From positions 248,001 to 312,000 of the forward strand of contig DKPQ01000017.1 in the NCBI GenBank assembly GCA_002471275.1: a stretch of 64,000 nucleotides of DNA. The letters are read 5' to 3'. The notes under the pieces are model-generated. The model worked only from the letters and a program-made list of their open reading frames with translations. It was not told where the DNA came from and did not search any database. The stretch's first letter is position 1. The number at the start of each line of letters is the position of its first letter. Both the position numbers and the translations under genes were made by a program. This DNA comes from Flammeovirgaceae bacterium UBA7330 (GTDB taxonomy: Bacteria; Bacteroidota; Bacteroidia; Cytophagales; Cyclobacteriaceae). Below, in pieces: positions 9,597 to 19,206 of this stretch.

Positions 9597-10514
9597 ATGG
9601 AGCAAGCATCGAAATTATTGGTTTCAGTGGTAGGTCCCACCGCAGTGGGGAAAACCTCCTTTGCGATCAAATTGGCAAAAAGGTACAATACCGAAATCAT
9701 ATCGGTAGACTCGAGACAATTTTATCGGGAAATGGAGATCGGTACAGCCAAACCATCCCGCGAAGAGCTAAATGAGGTGAGACATCATTTCATCAATTCC
9801 CACGCAATCACTGAAGATGTCAGTGCAGGCTCTTTTGAAAAGCTAGCGGTTGAGCTATTGAAGCAATTATTTGCCAAGTATGATGTAGTGGTTGCAGTAG
9901 GAGGGTCAGGGCTTTACTTCCAGGCCCTATGGGAGGGGATGAACGAAATCCCACGAGTAGACCCAGTTGTTAGAGATCAATTGCTTGACGATTATCAAAA
10001 ACAAGGCATGGAATACTTGTTGGACGAATTGAAGAATACAGATCCCACATATTTTTCTAGTGTAGATAGGAGCAACCCTCAGCGGGTAATGCGGGCCCTG
10101 GAGGTGATCAGGGGGACAAGCAAACCCTATTCTTCATTTCGAGAACCTTCAGTTCAGATTGAGAGGCCCTTTCAAAACCTGAAAATTGGATTGACATTGG
10201 ATAGAGCAGTGCTTTATGAGCGGATTGACCAACGGATGGATGCAATGATAGGTGAAGGCTTGTTTGAGGAGGCTGAAAGACTCATGAAATATCGGGAACA
10301 TAATGCCTTACAGACGGTGGGTTACCGGGAAATATTCCAATACCTGGATGGTGATTACGATAAGGAAGAGGCCATTCGACTTTTGAAAAGGAACAGCAGG
10401 CGGTATGCCAAGCGGCAATTAACCTGGTTTAACAGGGATAGTGAAATTCATTGGATGACTCCATCTCAAGTAGAAGAAGCCATCCAATTGATAAATCAAA
10501 AATTAAGTATTTAG
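9597..10514 (+). CDS. miaA: tRNA dimethylallyltransferase
   Basis: This enzyme transfers a dimethylallyl group to N6 of A37 in tRNAs reading UNN codons, the first step toward ms2i6A. The 305-residue protein has the P-loop GPTAVGKTS, the DSRQFYREMEIGTAKP segment and the motif LQTVGYREI. miaB, encoding the next enzyme of the same modification, lies at 61102-62556. miaA is divergent from the hybrid-kinase gene, 38 bp apart, and its 3' end overlaps the convergent pfkA by 12 bp. Confidence 0.97.
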   Translation: MEQASKLLVSVVGPTAVGKTSFAIKLAKRYNTEIISVDSRQFYREMEIGTAKPSREELNEVRHHFINSHAITEDVSAGSFEKLAVELLKQLFAKYDVVVAVGGSGLYFQALWEGMNEIPRVDPVVRDQLLDDYQKQGMEYLLDELKNTDPTYFSSVDRSNPQRVMRALEVIRGTSKPYSSFREPSVQIERPFQNLKIGLTLDRAVLYERIDQRMDAMIGEGLFEEAERLMKYREHNALQTVGYREIFQYLDGDYDKEEAIRLLKRNSRRYAKRQLTWFNRDSEIHWMTPSQVEEAIQLINQKLSI

Positions 10515-11474
10515 GATCTCAGTCAATCTCATCAAATCCTCATTGATAGGTTTTGATTTGGAGATGGCCAGTTTTAGGCTCGTATAAGTGATCTTATCAT
10601 TGACAATTCCAACCATCACATTCTTTTCTCCATTGATCAGTCCCTCTACCGCTGCAAGGCCTAATCGTGAAGCCAGAATCCTATCAAAGGATGTAGGTGA
10701 ACCTCCCCGTTGAATGTGTCCGAGGTTAGAAACCCGGATGTCTAATGCTGGTAGCTCCATGCCCACTTTTCCGGCAATTTCCTGTGCATTTCCCTGCTCG
10801 TCGCCTTCCGCCACCACGATGATAGACGAAGTCTTGTCCTTATCTCTACCTTTTTTCAGGGTTTCTATCACATCTTTTATGGTGGTGCTGGTTTCAGGTA
10901 CCATGATCAGTTCCGAACCACCACCGATACCACAGTGAATAGCGATATATCCTGAGTGCCTACCCATTACTTCCACAAAGAATACCCTGTCGTGTGAAGC
11001 GGCAGTATCCCGGATTTTGTCAATGGCATCCAGAGCTGTATTTACTGCAGTGTCGAATCCAATCGTATAGTCAGAGCCAAACAGATCGTTATCGATAGTT
11101 CCGGGCGCTCCTATTACAGGTATGCCATGTTCTTCGTAGAAGATATTTGCACCCGTAAACGTACCGTCTCCACCAATGGCGATCAGTCCCTCAATCCCTC
11201 GCTTTTTTAGCTGCTCGTAAGCTTTGGCACGACCTTCTTTGGTCATGAATTCTTTACTTCTTGCAGATTTAAGGATGGTACCTCCCCGCTGCACAATGTT
11301 GCTGACCGAATAGGATTTCATCTTGTAGATGTCCCCATCGATCATCCCATTATACCCATATTTGATACCATAAACGTCTAACCCCAGAAAAAGTGATGAC
11401 CTGACCACAGCACGGATGGCTGCGTTCATACCTGGAGCATCACCACCGGAAGTAAAAACACCAATACTTTTCAT
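10503..11474 (-). CDS. pfkA: ATP-dependent 6-phosphofructokinase
   Basis: This enzyme phosphorylates fructose 6-phosphate to fructose 1,6-bisphosphate, committing carbon to glycolysis. The 323-residue length is that of the short bacterial PfkA. Visible motifs are the N-terminal TSGGDAPGMNAAIR, the ATP site IGGDGTFTGA, the catalytic TIDNDLFGSDYTIGFDTA and the substrate loop EVMGRHSGYIA. It is monocistronic by position, with 287 bp of non-coding DNA upstream that contains a direct repeat at 11500-11518. Confidence 0.98.
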   Translation of the reverse strand: MKSIGVFTSGGDAPGMNAAIRAVVRSSLFLGLDVYGIKYGYNGMIDGDIYKMKSYSVSNIVQRGGTILKSARSKEFMTKEGRAKAYEQLKKRGIEGLIAIGGDGTFTGANIFYEEHGIPVIGAPGTIDNDLFGSDYTIGFDTAVNTALDAIDKIRDTAASHDRVFFVEVMGRHSGYIAIHCGIGGGSELIMVPETSTTIKDVIETLKKGRDKDKTSSIIVVAEGDEQGNAQEIAGKVGMELPALDIRVSNLGHIQRGGSPTSFDRILASRLGLAAVEGLINGEKNVMVGIVNDKITYTSLKLAISKSKPINEDLMRLTEILNT

Positions 11475-11761
11475 TTATACAATGTCTATTTATTATCGGT
11501 CACATGAGAATCACATGATCATTTTGTCAAACCAAGTCGCGAATTTGATAAAATAATCCGTTCATACCATGGCAGAAACTGTTAATTGTTCATAATTACA
11601 AATCCAACCTTTGAAATCCAGACGAAAAACCTGTTTGCAAATTGAATTTGAACACTAATTTAGGGGAATGTTGTTCCTTTGACCTCTCGGCGCTCAATAT
11701 TAATGAAAATTTAAAATCCATTAAAGCTATTGGTCTTTTAATAGCAGTAAGAAAATAAAAC
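11475..11761. other. Intergenic region between pfkA and the polysaccharide locus
   Basis: This 287-bp A+T-rich stretch separates divergent pfkA and the aminotransferase gene. It contains the TCACATGA direct repeat described separately and short T-rich runs. I see no tRNA, hairpin terminator or credible small ORF. Promoters for both flanking genes must lie here, but no full TAnnTTTG element was found. Confidence 0.6.
11500..11518. repeat. Direct repeat TCACATGA x2 upstream of pfkA
   Basis: Two identical octamers TCACATGA at 11500-11507 and 11511-11518 are separated by GAA, giving an 11-bp period, about one helical turn. They lie 26-44 bases upstream of the pfkA start, where an operator could sit. 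The regulatory role is inference. Confidence 0.4.
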
Positions 11762-12838
11762 ATGCAGATACCCTTTTTTGATTTGACGCGGCAAAATCAA
11801 ATCCTCGAGAAGGATTTTGAGGATGTTTTTAAGAAGTTTTTAGAAAGGGGAAAGGCCATTTTGGCCGATGAAGTACTGACGTTTGAAAAAAACTTTGCTG
11901 GATATACAAGCTCTAAATATTGTTTGTCTTGTGCTAATGCAACAGATGCCCTTGAAATGGCACTCTCTGCAATGAAGATTGGGCATGGTGATGAAGTCAT
12001 CGTTCCAGCTTTTGGATGGGTATCTGTAGTAAGTGCAGTGTTAAGTGTGGGTGCAAAACCCGTTTTTGTGGATGTGATGCACGATGGGAACATGGACCCA
12101 CAACTTATTGAACAAAAAATCACTCAACGAACAAAGGCCGTTTTGATCATCCATTTATACGGTCATCCCCGTGAAGTGAGGGAGATTAGAACACTGTGTA
12201 AAGGACGTAATATTAGACTCATCGAAGATTGTGCGCAGGCGCATGGAGCCCGGGTTGGTGGTACCCATGTTGGGAATTTTGGTGATGTTGGCGTTTTTAG
12301 CTTTTACCCCACTAAGAACTTGGGAGCTATGGGTGATGCCGGAGCCATCGTTACCAATGACGAGGAAATCTACCTTCAAATACTGAAAATGCGGGATTAT
12401 GGTCGTAACGACAAAGGAGCGTTTATCCTGCCTGGCCGGAATAGCCGGATGGATGAACTGCAGGCGGCCATATTGAATGTGAAGTTGCCACTACTTGATG
12501 ATTGGATAGCAAGACGAAGAAGTATAGCTAGCCAGTTCAATAACGTGCTCGGTTCTTATATCAAAGAAGATGAATCTGTGTGGTATAAATATGTACTTAC
12601 TACGGAGCATAGGTCGGCAGTGATCAACCAATTGAAGAAGGCAGGAATTGAAACGGGGATCTATTACCCCTTTCAGTTGGATCAGTTGCCGTTCTATCAA
12701 ACGGGCAAATCTCCCATGGTGATAGCTCAAAAGTTGTCACAAACTACCTTGTCGCTTCCATTGTTTCCGGAGCTGACAAATGAAGAAATCTCATACATTT
12801 GTGAGGAACTGAAAAAACTAGAATTAAGAAATTTATGA
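11762..12838 (+). CDS. DegT/DnrJ/EryC1/StrS-family PLP aminotransferase
   Basis: This 358-residue member of the sugar-aminotransferase family usually makes amino-sugar nucleotides (4-keto or 3-keto sugar plus glutamate) for surface glycans. The PLP lysine lies in SFYPTKNLGAMGDAG, and the GDEVIVPAFGW and EDCAQAHGA motifs are typical. It opens the polysaccharide locus. The next gene (YfhO family) overlaps its end by 4 bp. The exact sugar cannot be told from sequence alone. Confidence 0.93.
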   Translation: MQIPFFDLTRQNQILEKDFEDVFKKFLERGKAILADEVLTFEKNFAGYTSSKYCLSCANATDALEMALSAMKIGHGDEVIVPAFGWVSVVSAVLSVGAKPVFVDVMHDGNMDPQLIEQKITQRTKAVLIIHLYGHPREVREIRTLCKGRNIRLIEDCAQAHGARVGGTHVGNFGDVGVFSFYPTKNLGAMGDAGAIVTNDEEIYLQILKMRDYGRNDKGAFILPGRNSRMDELQAAILNVKLPLLDDWIARRRSIASQFNNVLGSYIKEDESVWYKYVLTTEHRSAVINQLKKAGIETGIYYPFQLDQLPFYQTGKSPMVIAQKLSQTTLSLPLFPELTNEEISYICEELKKLELRNL

Positions 12839-15234
12839 ATTTGAGCAAAGGCTTCGTCTCTCATCTCATCCCAATAGCAATATTTTTTGTCCTGGTGAGC
12901 ATCTTTTTTGCACCACTTTATTCGGGTAAAACCCTGGTGCAAAGTGACAATGTACAGCTTTCCGGCTCGATGAAAGAAGTGGCGGATTACAGGGAGAAGG
13001 GGGAGGTTATTCACTGGAGCAATAAGGAGTTTTCCGGTTTACCTATCCTGACCTCATCCCACCTCAATCCATTTGGATTCTTTAGCCGAATGCTTTTTAA
13101 TGGCATATTTCCCAAAGCCATTATGATGGTCTTTGCCTTATTCATTGGGTTCTATATTCTACTTCAGGTATTTGGCGTATCACATTGGGTTTCGGCCATC
13201 TTTTCTTTAGCCTTTGCTTTTTCTTCCTTCAATTTTATCAGTATCGAAGTGGGGCACGACAACAAAGTGCTTGCCATGGCTTTTATGGCTCCGGTTTTAG
13301 CTGGAGTTGTCCTTGCATATAGGGGTAAACTATTTGTATCAGGAATCATCACATTCATTGCCGCCGGATTTCAATTGTACTACGGCCATATTCAGATTAC
13401 TTATTACTTGCTAATCATGGTTTTGGGGTACCTGGTATTAGTGGTGATCGATACCATCAAAATAAAGGAGTGGATCAAATTTGGAAAAGCAACAGGAGTA
13501 CTGGCATTGGCCACATTTCTTGCGATTGGCTGCAACTTCAGTAAGCTGTATAGCACGTTTGAGTATTCATCTTATTCAAATCGTGGAGGATCAGAACTTA
13601 AAACTGAGGGACAACCTGAAACTTCAGGATTAAGTAAGGATTATGCAATGGCCTGGAGCAGTGGAATCATGGAGACGTTCACAATCATGTTTCCCTATTT
13701 TCATGGAGGCGCAAGCGGAGAGGAGCTGAACGAAGATTCAAACACCTATCAGGCACTTGCAGGCAAAGGAGTCGATCGTCAGGTAATCTCGAATATTACT
13801 CAGAGAGCTCCACTGTACTGGGGAGACCAACCCTTTACCCAGGGGCCTATTTATTTTGGGATCATCGTTGTTTTTCTATTTATTATTTCACTTTTCATAC
13901 TGGATGGTCCGCTTAAATGGTGGGGTTTGGCATTGACTGGTTTATCCTTACTTCTTGCAATGGGTAAGAATCTGGAGTGGTTCAACGACTTTTTCTTTTA
14001 CTATGTGCCATTGTATAACAAGTTTAGGTCAGTCACCATGAGCTTCAGTATTGGTCAGCTCATTGTTCCCCTGTTATCTGCTCTGGCATTTCAGAAATTA
14101 GTTGAGACAGACAACAATAAGCAATGGTTGGCCAGTAAGACTGTTTACAGCCTGATGACCATTGGGGCCATTGGCCTCATCTTTATGTTATTCAAAGATG
14201 CACTTTTCAATTTCAAAAGTGCTGGTGATGCTAACTATGGATTTCCTGAGTGGCTTGTAAATGCCATTGTAAAAGACAGAAAGTCACTGTTTGTTTCAGA
14301 CATCATTCGCGGGCTCGTATTCACAGCATTAGCGGGAGGGGTTTTGTGGACTTATCTAAAAGGATATGTGAAATTAAAATATGTGGTCGTTGGCTTGGGA
14401 CTGCTCATACTCTTTGATTTGTGGTCTGTTAACAAGCGGTATATAGGAGCATCAGATTTCGAGGCCAAAAGAAACAAAAACAGCTTGCTACAGCCTACCC
14501 AGGCTGATAATCAAATCCTTCAGGACAAAGGTTATTACCGTGTTTTCAATACCACGCGCAGACTGGATCAGGATGGAATCACCTCCTATTTTCACTATTC
14601 GGTAGGTGGGTATAATGCCATTAAGATACAACGATACCAGGAACTTATTGAAAGACATTTGAGCCAGGGAAATCAGCAGGTGATCAACATGCTGAATGTG
14701 AAGTATTTTATTACTGCAAACGAACAAAATCAGGCCGTTGCACAAAGAAACAGTGGTGCCCTGGGTAATGCATGGTTTGTGAATAATTTGAATATGGTAG
14801 AAAATCCTAACGAGGAAATAGATCAACTGAATACCATTGACACCAAAGAGACCGCAGTTTTTGATAAGCGATTTGATGGAGTTTTTGATGCTACGTCAAC
14901 TTATTCTCAGGAGGGATCTATTCAGCTAACAAGTTACCACCCCGAAGAGATGGTTTATAGTTTCAGTTCATCAGATCCACAAATGGTTGTGTTTTCGGAT
15001 GTTTACTACGAACCAGGCTGGAATGCTTACCTTGATGGCGAGCAAATTGAATATGGCAGAGTCAATTATATCTTAAGGGGTATGGAAGTGCCAGCAGGCG
15101 ACCATGAGATTGTATTTAAGTATGAACCGGTCAGTGTGAGAGTAGGGAATGTGATAATCCTGATTTGCTCACTTACTGCGCTATTGCTAATTGTCGGGTT
15201 TATTTATCTGGAAAGAAAACAGATGACTACTTAA
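12835..15234 (+). CDS. YfhO-family polytopic membrane protein
   Basis: This 799-residue protein has many hydrophobic segments: one near the N-terminus (HLIPIAIFFVLVSIFFAPLY), a dense group over about residues 80-230, more over about 330-530 and a last one at 770-790. A soluble C-terminal part (about 560-760) includes SDVYYEPGWNAYLDG, a pattern typical of YfhO. YfhO proteins resemble lipid-linked-sugar glycosyltransferases; in Gram-positives they glycosylate lipoteichoic acid. Here a role in transferring sugars outside the inner membrane is inferred. It overlaps the aminotransferase gene by 4 bp, and its 3' end overlaps the convergent glycosyltransferase by 8 bp. Confidence 0.9.
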   Translation: MNLSKGFVSHLIPIAIFFVLVSIFFAPLYSGKTLVQSDNVQLSGSMKEVADYREKGEVIHWSNKEFSGLPILTSSHLNPFGFFSRMLFNGIFPKAIMMVFALFIGFYILLQVFGVSHWVSAIFSLAFAFSSFNFISIEVGHDNKVLAMAFMAPVLAGVVLAYRGKLFVSGIITFIAAGFQLYYGHIQITYYLLIMVLGYLVLVVIDTIKIKEWIKFGKATGVLALATFLAIGCNFSKLYSTFEYSSYSNRGGSELKTEGQPETSGLSKDYAMAWSSGIMETFTIMFPYFHGGASGEELNEDSNTYQALAGKGVDRQVISNITQRAPLYWGDQPFTQGPIYFGIIVVFLFIISLFILDGPLKWWGLALTGLSLLLAMGKNLEWFNDFFFYYVPLYNKFRSVTMSFSIGQLIVPLLSALAFQKLVETDNNKQWLASKTVYSLMTIGAIGLIFMLFKDALFNFKSAGDANYGFPEWLVNAIVKDRKSLFVSDIIRGLVFTALAGGVLWTYLKGYVKLKYVVVGLGLLILFDLWSVNKRYIGASDFEAKRNKNSLLQPTQADNQILQDKGYYRVFNTTRRLDQDGITSYFHYSVGGYNAIKIQRYQELIERHLSQGNQQVINMLNVKYFITANEQNQAVAQRNSGALGNAWFVNNLNMVENPNEEIDQLNTIDTKETAVFDKRFDGVFDATSTYSQEGSIQLTSYHPEEMVYSFSSSDPQMVVFSDVYYEPGWNAYLDGEQIEYGRVNYILRGMEVPAGDHEIVFKYEPVSVRVGNVIILICSLTALLLIVGFIYLERKQMTT

Positions 15235-16168
15235 GCGGTTTCAAAAAAGGGAAAAGCAGCTTAAGATAAATTAGAAATCTTCGTATTCTGGAATTGATCA
15301 GGTGATATTTCAGGAACTTATGGTCTTCCTCTTTATGAGATTGAATGTGCGAAGGGTGAATGAGTGGGAACTGAATGGATTCTACTTCGATATTCCTCAT
15401 ATAATTTGAGAAATTTCCTGATTCACTCGTATTCGTTGCGTCAAGATCGAAACCAATATTTTGTATCGTGTTAACATTAGGGTTGATACAAAGTCCATCG
15501 TGATACCTGACACTTAGTGTCCAAAAATAAGCCCAGGATGTTGATCGCATTTTACTATTCTTAGTGGACATCTTTTCGATGATCAACTTCCAAAAAGTCA
15601 TATCAAGGGCAGTCTGAAACATTGCTTTCCACTTATTACTTTTTGAAGCAATTTGATATTTTTCTACTGAGTCATCATACCTTTTCCATGCCCGTTTCCA
15701 GGTAGCCCATCCCCAGCTTTTTGGATATATTGAAAAATAATACCCGTTAGGATCGGATTGTGTGGGAAACGAGTTAAGTGCAGAAATATGCATGATCCTG
15801 TCTTCATCACGGTATTTTTCAAGCAGTTCCGTACAAAACCGGAAAAATGTTGGGTCTGGCAGACAGTCATCTTCCAGTATTACCCCGGACTGTTCCTTTT
15901 CAAAAAACCAATCGATAGCTGAGCTAACAGCCACTCTTAAACCCAGATTTTCCGATCGATAAAGTCTTTGAACATCACAATCCCAATTGATATGATCATC
16001 AATGATTTTTCGTGTTTTATCAGTTATTTCCTGCTCCCTATTTGTTCGTGGCCCATCAGCGGCTATGTATAATTTTCGAGGTTTTACGGCAGATAAATGT
16101 TTAATTAGCAATTCAGTTTTATCTGGCCGGTTAAAAATGAGTATCAGTATCGGAGGAAGTTCTGTCAT
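15227..16168 (-). CDS. Glycosyltransferase, HlpA-like / GT-A fold
   Basis: This 313-residue protein begins with PPILILIFNRPDKTELLI, has IAADGPR near residue 35 and an acidic GVILEDDCLPDP motif around residues 96-107 that would bind the nucleotide-sugar metal. The later SWGWATWKRAW segment is characteristic of proteins annotated as 'hemolytic protein HlpA-like' glycosyltransferases. The donor and acceptor are unknown. It is oriented against its neighbours, between the YfhO gene (8-bp convergent overlap) and the divergent FkbM methyltransferase. Confidence 0.8.
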   Translation of the reverse strand: MTELPPILILIFNRPDKTELLIKHLSAVKPRKLYIAADGPRTNREQEITDKTRKIIDDHINWDCDVQRLYRSENLGLRVAVSSAIDWFFEKEQSGVILEDDCLPDPTFFRFCTELLEKYRDEDRIMHISALNSFPTQSDPNGYYFSIYPKSWGWATWKRAWKRYDDSVEKYQIASKSNKWKAMFQTALDMTFWKLIIEKMSTKNSKMRSTSWAYFWTLSVRYHDGLCINPNVNTIQNIGFDLDATNTSESGNFSNYMRNIEVESIQFPLIHPSHIQSHKEEDHKFLKYHLINSRIRRFLIYLKLLFPFLKPLK

Positions 16169-16211
16169 ACATTATTAATCTAGGCAATAATATATATCTC
16201 ATCTCAAAAAA

Positions 16212-17024
16212 ATGTTGCTGAAAGGACTGTTTGGATTTAAAGTATTATTTAAAGGTGCGTTTGAGATCTTATCAAAGAAATCTGGTCGAAAATTTGTTCG
16301 ATTAAGTATCGGCCATGGCGAACGAGAGCGATATCACCTCGGCACGTTCAAATTGCATGGTAGAAAATTTCAGTATGCAGACAACATGTCCTTCCTATGG
16401 CAGTTCCACGATATTTTTGTAAAGGAAGTATACAAGTTTCAGACTGACAATAAACAGCCGCTCATCATTGATTGTGGGAGTAATATTGGACTTTCAGTTC
16501 TATACTTTAAAGAGCAGCACCCTAACTCAAGAGTGATCGCTTTTGAGGCGGACCCGGATATCTTCCATACACAAATAGAGAATTTATCACATCTCGAAGG
16601 TGTAGAACCTCATAATGAGGCGGTTTGGACAGATGGTAAGGGAATAAAATTATTTCGCAACAAAGCCGATGGAGCTTATATTTCAGATGGAGGGGATGTG
16701 ACGGTCAATAGCATACGGCTCCGCGACTATTTGAGATCGTTTGATCATATTGATTTATTGAAGTTGGATGTGGAGGGTGCTGAATTTGAGTTGATCAGAG
16801 ATTGTAAGGATGAGTTGCACAGAGTTGACAAGCTTTTTGTTGAAATCCATACTTTTTCGGAACAGCAACAGCATATGGCAGAGTTATTGACAACGATTGA
16901 GTCGGCAGGATTCAGGTATTTCATAGAAAATGCCAATTATCAGAACAGTCCCCTAACCGGATCATGGAAATCGAGTGATACGGGGATGGATATGCAGTTG
17001 AATCTTTATGCAATTAGGGAATGA
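16212..17024 (+). CDS. FkbM-family SAM-dependent methyltransferase
   Basis: This 270-residue protein carries the SAM-binding motif LIIDCGSNIGLSVLYF, the acidic FEADPDIF turn and the FkbM signature LLKLDVEGAEFELI. Family members O-methylate sugars or polyketides, and in glycan loci they usually cap or decorate saccharides. It starts 43 bp from the divergent glycosyltransferase. Its stop overlaps the start of the next gene (ATGA, 4 bp), so it heads a tight three-gene unit. Confidence 0.9.
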   Translation: MLLKGLFGFKVLFKGAFEILSKKSGRKFVRLSIGHGERERYHLGTFKLHGRKFQYADNMSFLWQFHDIFVKEVYKFQTDNKQPLIIDCGSNIGLSVLYFKEQHPNSRVIAFEADPDIFHTQIENLSHLEGVEPHNEAVWTDGKGIKLFRNKADGAYISDGGDVTVNSIRLRDYLRSFDHIDLLKLDVEGAEFELIRDCKDELHRVDKLFVEIHTFSEQQQHMAELLTTIESAGFRYFIENANYQNSPLTGSWKSSDTGMDMQLNLYAIRE

Positions 17025-18250
17025 AAGTGTTGATTCTCAGTACTTTCGGTCACTATGGTGGGGCAGCCATTTGCGCAAAAAGGCAATATCTAGCGTTAAA
17101 AAAACATGGATTGGATGTGGATCTCAGGGTCGTCCAGTTTTATGATGATTCCCAGATCAGGTCTATTTTTCCAGACACTGTTTTCAATAAGCTAAGAGTT
17201 AAGTTCTTTTTTATTGTTGAGCGGCTTCAGGTCCTGTTCAAAATCAGTCATAAAAAATACCTGTATAAGTTTTCGACAGGCTCTACAGGTTTGAAACTAT
17301 CCGGCCATACGTTGGTAGAACGTGCTGATATCATCCATCTGCATTGGGTCAACTTCGGATTTGTTTCTATCTCCGAAATAGCTGAATTGTCAAAAAAGAA
17401 GACAGTATTCTGGACGCAGCATGACATGTGGTCTTTCACGGGTGGTTGTCATTATGCTTTGAATTGTGAGAAATATCAGAACACGTGCGATGATTGTTTT
17501 TACTTAAAAGACAGTAGTCTTTCAAATAACATTCAGACGACCAAGCTCAATTTATGGAGGAAAAACGCATTCAACCTACTCACGACCAGCCATTGGCTAG
17601 CTCAATGTGCAGGCAACAGCATAGTATTAAAAAACTGGAATATCCATGTTTTGCCTACTCCCATAGACACTAGGGTTTTCAAACCGCTTGATAAGGGAGA
17701 TCTCAAAAAGTCATACTACCTTGATCCGGATGATTTTTATATTTTGTTTGGTGCTGTAGACCTCAAAGATGAAAGAAAAGGGTTCAGTTATTTGGTCGAG
17801 GCCCTGGCGATCCTTAAAGAGGCCATTCCAAATATGCATTTGCTCACCTTTGGTAAACAAGCAGATCATATTTTTGATGGGAAAGTTACTTCGATGGGAC
17901 AGATTGACTCTGAAGAAAAACTGAATGAGATCTACAATCTGGCTGATGTGTTTGTGCTACCCTCAATCCAGGACAACCTGCCCAACACGGTGATGGAGGC
18001 CATGTCCTGTGGTTTGCCAGTAGTTGCTTTTGACTGTGGTGGTGTTTCGGATATGATTACCCATCAGGAGAATGGTTTTCTTGCTCCCAACAGGGATTCA
18101 AAAGTACTTGCTGAGGGTATAAGCTATTTTAAGCATGCTGAAAAAAGGAGGATTGCCGGTGCCAATGCCAGAGAAAAAGTTGAACAGGTTTTCAGTGAAG
18201 ATGTGCTTGTGCCGAAATATCTTGAACTGTATAATCAGACCATTAAATGA
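17021..18250 (+). CDS. Glycosyltransferase family 4
   Basis: This 409-residue GT-B-fold enzyme has the C-terminal donor site AMSCGLPVVAFDCGGVSDMI and the family pattern RKGFSYLVEAL. Near residues 130-165 it carries a cysteine-rich insertion (HDMWSFTGGCHY, then three further Cys) seen in a WcaC-like subgroup of colanic-acid-type glycosyltransferases. It probably adds a hexose to a lipid-linked glycan on the cytoplasmic side. It overlaps both neighbours by 4 bp, so translation of the three genes is coupled. Confidence 0.92.
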   Translation: MKVLILSTFGHYGGAAICAKRQYLALKKHGLDVDLRVVQFYDDSQIRSIFPDTVFNKLRVKFFFIVERLQVLFKISHKKYLYKFSTGSTGLKLSGHTLVERADIIHLHWVNFGFVSISEIAELSKKKTVFWTQHDMWSFTGGCHYALNCEKYQNTCDDCFYLKDSSLSNNIQTTKLNLWRKNAFNLLTTSHWLAQCAGNSIVLKNWNIHVLPTPIDTRVFKPLDKGDLKKSYYLDPDDFYILFGAVDLKDERKGFSYLVEALAILKEAIPNMHLLTFGKQADHIFDGKVTSMGQIDSEEKLNEIYNLADVFVLPSIQDNLPNTVMEAMSCGLPVVAFDCGGVSDMITHQENGFLAPNRDSKVLAEGISYFKHAEKRRIAGANAREKVEQVFSEDVLVPKYLELYNQTIK

Positions 18251-19089
18251 TAAAGATAGACTCAAAACACAGGTATCTCAATGTAGGGTGCGGAAAGCGC
18301 TTCCATGAAGATTGGTTGAACATTGATGTGTTGCCAGCAGATCCTGTGGTGATACACTGTGATGTCACCAAAGGTCTTCCTTTTGAAGATAATTATCTGG
18401 ATGTTGTTTACCACTCGCACGTTTTAGAACACATACCCAAAGCCGAAGCCCGGGAATTTATCTCTGAATGTTACCGTGTATTGAGGCCTGGGGGGATAAT
18501 CAGAATAGCAGTACCTGATTTGGAAGGTATCGTCAGAAACTATTTGAAATTCCTGGATCAGAATATTAAAAACCCTACCAAAGAGTCAAAAGAAAATTAC
18601 GATTGGATGATGCTTGAGCTCTTTGACCAGGTGGTCAGGGATCGTTCCGGAGGAGAGATGCAGGCTTATTTGCAAAACAACCCTGGGAACAGATCATTTA
18701 TTCTGTCGCGGTTAGGGGAGGAGGTACGACCGCTATTGGACGGATCTTCTTCAAAGCTTTCTTTAAGTCAAAAGCTCAGGAAATTCAGTGCCATGAGCAG
18801 TTCAGCCAAAGTGTTTTTTGTTCGTTCAGTGCTCAGTTCACTCATTCATCAATTTTTACCGGGAAGAAAATACTATCAGGTTGGAAAATTTCGATCAGAG
18901 GGAGAGATCCATCAATGGATGTATGACCAATATTCATTAAAGGCGCTCCTGGAGAATGCCGGATTCAAAGAAGTCAGGAAGGTCACCGCCTTTGAAAGCG
19001 CAGTTCCCAGCTGGAAAAAATTTAAGCTCGATGGCGAAGGGAAAGTGATATTTAAGCCTGATTCTTTGTTTATGGAAGGGGTGAAGTAA
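18247..19089 (+). CDS. SAM-dependent methyltransferase (type 11)
   Basis: This 280-residue protein has the SAM motif YLNVGCGKRFHEDWLNID and the post-motifs HSHVLEHIPKAEA and VLRPGGIIRIAVPDLE, all typical of class I methyltransferases of the UbiE/type 11 group. Members in polysaccharide loci often methylate terminal sugars. It is the third gene of the coupled unit after the FkbM and GT4 genes. An insertion of about 100 residues separates the core motifs from the C-terminus, which may define the acceptor. Confidence 0.87.
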   Translation: MIKIDSKHRYLNVGCGKRFHEDWLNIDVLPADPVVIHCDVTKGLPFEDNYLDVVYHSHVLEHIPKAEAREFISECYRVLRPGGIIRIAVPDLEGIVRNYLKFLDQNIKNPTKESKENYDWMMLELFDQVVRDRSGGEMQAYLQNNPGNRSFILSRLGEEVRPLLDGSSSKLSLSQKLRKFSAMSSSAKVFFVRSVLSSLIHQFLPGRKYYQVGKFRSEGEIHQWMYDQYSLKALLENAGFKEVRKVTAFESAVPSWKKFKLDGEGKVIFKPDSLFMEGVK

Positions 19090-19206
19090 GTTTTTCTAAA
19101 TTATTGTCCTTAACCATTGAGCCAGTTGGTTTTGATAAATAAGTAACTCATGGACAATCGATTAATGTATATGGACAGATAATTTAAGGTGTTTTTAAAT
19201 TATAAC

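Noticed and set aside
9559..9609. Longer N-terminus of the large hybrid kinase, overlapping the miaA start
   Set aside because: The added 17 residues do not fit the coiled-coil; the ATG at 9558 avoids an overlap of divergent genes.
11521..11533. CATTTTGTCA near pfkA resembling the groES/miaB palindrome
   Set aside because: Only 10 of 13 positions match and the left TGACA arm is lost, so it may be chance.
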